Shown here: positions 62,351 through 64,000 of the stretch, in pieces
How positions within the stretch are numbered: position 1 is the first letter of the stretch
Layout: each line of letters begins with the position of its first letter
Assembly (NCBI GenBank): GCA_937928385.1
Contig: CALEZD010000013.1
Coordinates: forward strand, 1 to 64,000
DNA: 64,000 nt
DNA from: an uncultured Bacteroidota bacterium
GTDB lineage: Bacteria; Bacteroidota; Bacteroidia; Chitinophagales; Chitinophagaceae
Reading direction: 5' to 3'
The notes under the pieces: model-generated
Told to the model about the DNA's origin: nothing
What the model saw: the letters and a program-made list of their open reading frames with translations, nothing else
The model's database searches: none
Position numbers and translations under genes: made by a program

Positions 62351-62409
62351 AACTGCCTATCGGTATCGCAAATCAGGAGATTTGCCTCTATAAGCCGTAG
62401 CGGGCAGTT
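62351..62409. repeat. Nested stem-loop at the convergent gene end
   Basis: Outer pairing AACTGCC / GGCAGTT at 62351-62357 and 62403-62409, middle CGG / CCG, and inner perfect stem GCAAATC / GATTTGC (62368-62385) with loop AGGA. No T-run follows, so it is not a standard terminator. It ends on the stop codon of the next gene. Confidence 0.5.
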
Positions 62410-62939
62410 TAGAAATCTTTTTGATGGTATTCTTGATCTGTGGTTGTCAATTTCGAAAAATCAATTCTTTCAGGGTCAACAAAAAACTTAACGACTAGTT
62501 TATCATCGGTAGATGCCAAAACATCAACTCTTAAAAAAATAAGGTTGTTATGATTATACCTCAAAAGTCTACAGGGCTTTATTTTATAATATCCTTCATG
62601 AAAACATGTAAAAGACTTAAAGATTGCTTTTGATAAGTCCTTTGTATTGGCGGTAGTGAAGCTATTCGTACGTACTTTTTTGTGAAATTCAGATTCTTCG
62701 GCCGTTCGTTTACCGGTGGGAGCATTCGCATCAAGTATATAGAAAGTGAATGGTTTCGTTGTATAGGACTCTATGGGGGTAAAACTAATAGTATACTCTG
62801 AATTGCTCATTTCAATTGACGATACTTTTGCCAATATCATTAAGTGATGTTCATCTTGGTGTCTTGTTTGCTTGCATCTGCCACTATATACATTTAGATG
62901 TAGTAGTAAGCACGGTATTATCAGAGACGCAGTTTTCAT
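62409..62939 (-). CDS. Secreted protein of unknown function
   Basis: 176 residues. Signal peptide (MKTASLIIPCLLLHLNVYSG) then a mature chain with Cys-containing segments (SGRCKQTRHQDE, FKSFTCFHEGYYKIKPCRLL) and a strand pattern EYTISFTPIESYTTKPFTFYIL. Not recognised. Its 3' end is convergent with the reductase, separated by repeats. Composition is A+T-rich compared with neighbours, so it might be a recent acquisition, but this is judged by eye only. Confidence 0.62.
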   Translation of the reverse strand: MKTASLIIPCLLLHLNVYSGRCKQTRHQDEHHLMILAKVSSIEMSNSEYTISFTPIESYTTKPFTFYILDANAPTGKRTAEESEFHKKVRTNSFTTANTKDLSKAIFKSFTCFHEGYYKIKPCRLLRYNHNNLIFLRVDVLASTDDKLVVKFFVDPERIDFSKLTTTDQEYHQKDF

Positions 62940-63062
62940 AATATTTATTTTCTTGGTGTATCAACTAAAATTTGGGTAGCTAACACCGCTTGTATAAATA
63001 AGTTCAACGTCAGCCAACTTACCAACACCATGCCATGTAATTCTAAAGTACCCTCAATACAC
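62940..63062. other. Spacer between two minus-strand genes
   Basis: About 120 bases without a recognised gene, hairpin or exact TAnnTTTG box. Confidence 0.4.
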
Positions 63063-64000
63063 TTACTTTCCCCTATACCCAACCCTATGGCCGCTAACAG
63101 CGAAGTAGAGTATATACAGGTAGCAGGGTATCATCATCCAGTAGGCGGTTTGCAGGTTGCTTTTGTCGCCCAGCCAGCCGTAGAGCAGGGGCATAATAGC
63201 GCCGCCGGCAATACCCATGATGAGGAAGGCAGCACCACGTTTGGTAAATTTTCCCAGGCCTTTTAACGACATGGGCCATATAGCAGGCCACATGATAGAA
63301 TGCGCCAAACCCAACGCCGCTAAGAAGAACACCGATGTAATGCCCGATGTGGTGAGCACACCGATGGTAAAGATGATACCCAGCACCGCGCATATTTTCA
63401 GCGCCGTCTCTTGCGAAATGATTTTGGGCGTGAGTATAATTCCCAGGAAATATCCTGCCACCATAAAGCCCAGCGTCAGCGATGTAAAGAACTTGGCTGT
63501 GTCTATGGATATGCCTAAGTAAGTACCGTAACTGATGATGGAATCACCGGCGATCACCTCTACACCTACATAAAAGAATATGGCTATGGCACCCAGGAAG
63601 AGGTAGGGGTGTTGTGCCAGGGATGCCGGACCCGCTTTTTCCGTATCAGGGTTTTCCTCTTCTTCATCCACCTCGGGCAGGGGCGATATCCTGATGAGCA
63701 ATGCCAGCAGCAGCAGGGTGATGGTGAGTACGATGTAGGGATTGATGATACGCCGTGCCAGTTCATCCAGCAGTTGGTCTTTGGCTGCAGCATCGGTAGC
63801 GGTTGCCAGTTGCTCGTTGATGCCGTCTATATTGCTAAGCAGTATAGATGCCAGTATGATGGGGCTGAGTATACCCGCGGCCTTATTGGCCACACCCATA
63901 ATGCTGATGCGCCTGGCCGCGCTTTCTTCGGGGCCCAGTATGGTGACATAAGGATTGACAGCAGTTTGTAAAATGGCCAGCCCGAGCCCCTGCGTAAATA
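63063..64000 (-). CDS. FucP-type sugar MFS transporter, N-terminus outside the window
   Basis: At least 312 residues of a sugar:H+ symporter. The frame is open to the window edge; the Met at 63899 is internal. The stretch before it reads LGLAILQTAVNPYVTILGP followed by ARRISIMGVANKAAG, the signature of the FucP/glucose-galactose porter group. Later segments show helices with GLAHSIMWPAIWPMSLKGLGKFT and the final YILYFAVSGH. A central cytoplasmic loop contains an unusually acidic stretch (PEVDEEEENPDTEKAG). The sugar cannot be told. Confidence 0.9.
   Translation of the reverse strand, partial: FTQGLGLAILQTAVNPYVTILGPEESAARRISIMGVANKAAGILSPIILASILLSNIDGINEQLATATDAAAKDQLLDELARRIINPYIVLTITLLLLALLIRISPLPEVDEEEENPDTEKAGPASLAQHPYLFLGAIAIFFYVGVEVIAGDSIISYGTYLGISIDTAKFFTSLTLGFMVAGYFLGIILTPKIISQETALKICAVLGIIFTIGVLTTSGITSVFFLAALGLAHSIMWPAIWPMSLKGLGKFTKRGAAFLIMGIAGGAIMPLLYGWLGDKSNLQTAYWMMIPCYLYILYFAVSGHRVGYRGK

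Noticed and set aside
61407..62409. Integron attC sites around the reductase gene
   Set aside because: I looked for RYYYAAC and GTTRRRY boxes at the ends of the hairpins and did not find a valid pair; no integrase is in the window.

Overview
The window is a stretch of ordinary chromosome from a member of the Bacteroidota, most probably Chitinophagaceae or a close relative. The evidence is: two proteins with C-terminal type IX secretion sorting domains, a PorD-type (DUF4835) gene beside coaBC, menaquinone synthesis by the futalosine route (mqnA, mqnE), AtpZ and the small proteins that normally sit before atpB, many secreted proteins with signal peptides ending in Gln or a lipobox Cys, TTG/GTG starts without Shine-Dalgarno sequences, and repeated TAnnTTTG promoter boxes placed very close to start codons. 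GC content looks moderate, roughly 45-47 percent by eye. No phage, transposase, CRISPR array or rRNA was seen.

Layout. 1-3200: a propeller-type sensor kinase cut by the window edge and its LuxR-type regulator. 3300-10190: phosphohexomutase, small membrane protein, TPR-adenylate cyclase, and two secreted proteins. 10190-18990: dnaE, trxA, an OmpA lipoprotein, a lytic transglycosylase, a penicillin-acylase-family enzyme and a membrane protein. 18990-25240: a CDF metal exporter, rnhA, mqnA, YbjQ family, HMG-CoA lyase, panB, YggS and an MFS carrier. 25370-31560: a vWA/DUF3520 protein, an M13 peptidase, an SprT-like protein, and three small membrane proteins of the ATP-synthase upstream cluster. 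31730-36510: malic enzyme, an HI0933-type flavoprotein, and two lipoproteins. 36740-40560: a giant kelch-repeat T9SS cargo. 40780-47910: initiator tRNA-Met, era, a PLP enzyme, DedA, MFS, mqnE, an M43 protease and a bifunctional nuclease. 47970-55570: topoisomerase IV A, a secreted protein, coaBC-porD-DUF4296, and an aminotransferase. 55640-60880: a membrane-tethered receiver beside a soluble TPR hybrid kinase, and small membrane proteins. 60940-64000: a lipoprotein, a ferredoxin-reductase-like enzyme framed by an intergenic repeat family, a secreted protein, and a FucP-type carrier cut by the right edge.

The genes act mainly in housekeeping (replication, cofactors, cell wall) and signalling. 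Functional links are: coaBC with panB (CoA supply), mqnA with mqnE (menaquinone), PorD with the two sorting-domain cargos (secretion), and three sensory proteins of which two carry TPR domains (cyclase, hybrid kinase).

The least explained items are noncoding. Two stand-alone promoter-small ORF-terminator units lie ahead of dnaE (9717-9872) and coaBC (51374-51537). A repeat with core AACYGGCGACAGCRG flanks the reductase gene at 61536-62276. Three spaced GGCATCAA boxes lie upstream of coaBC. I did not find a convincing large undescribed system. The best protein-level candidate is the membrane-anchored receiver plus TPR hybrid kinase pair at 55643-58905.
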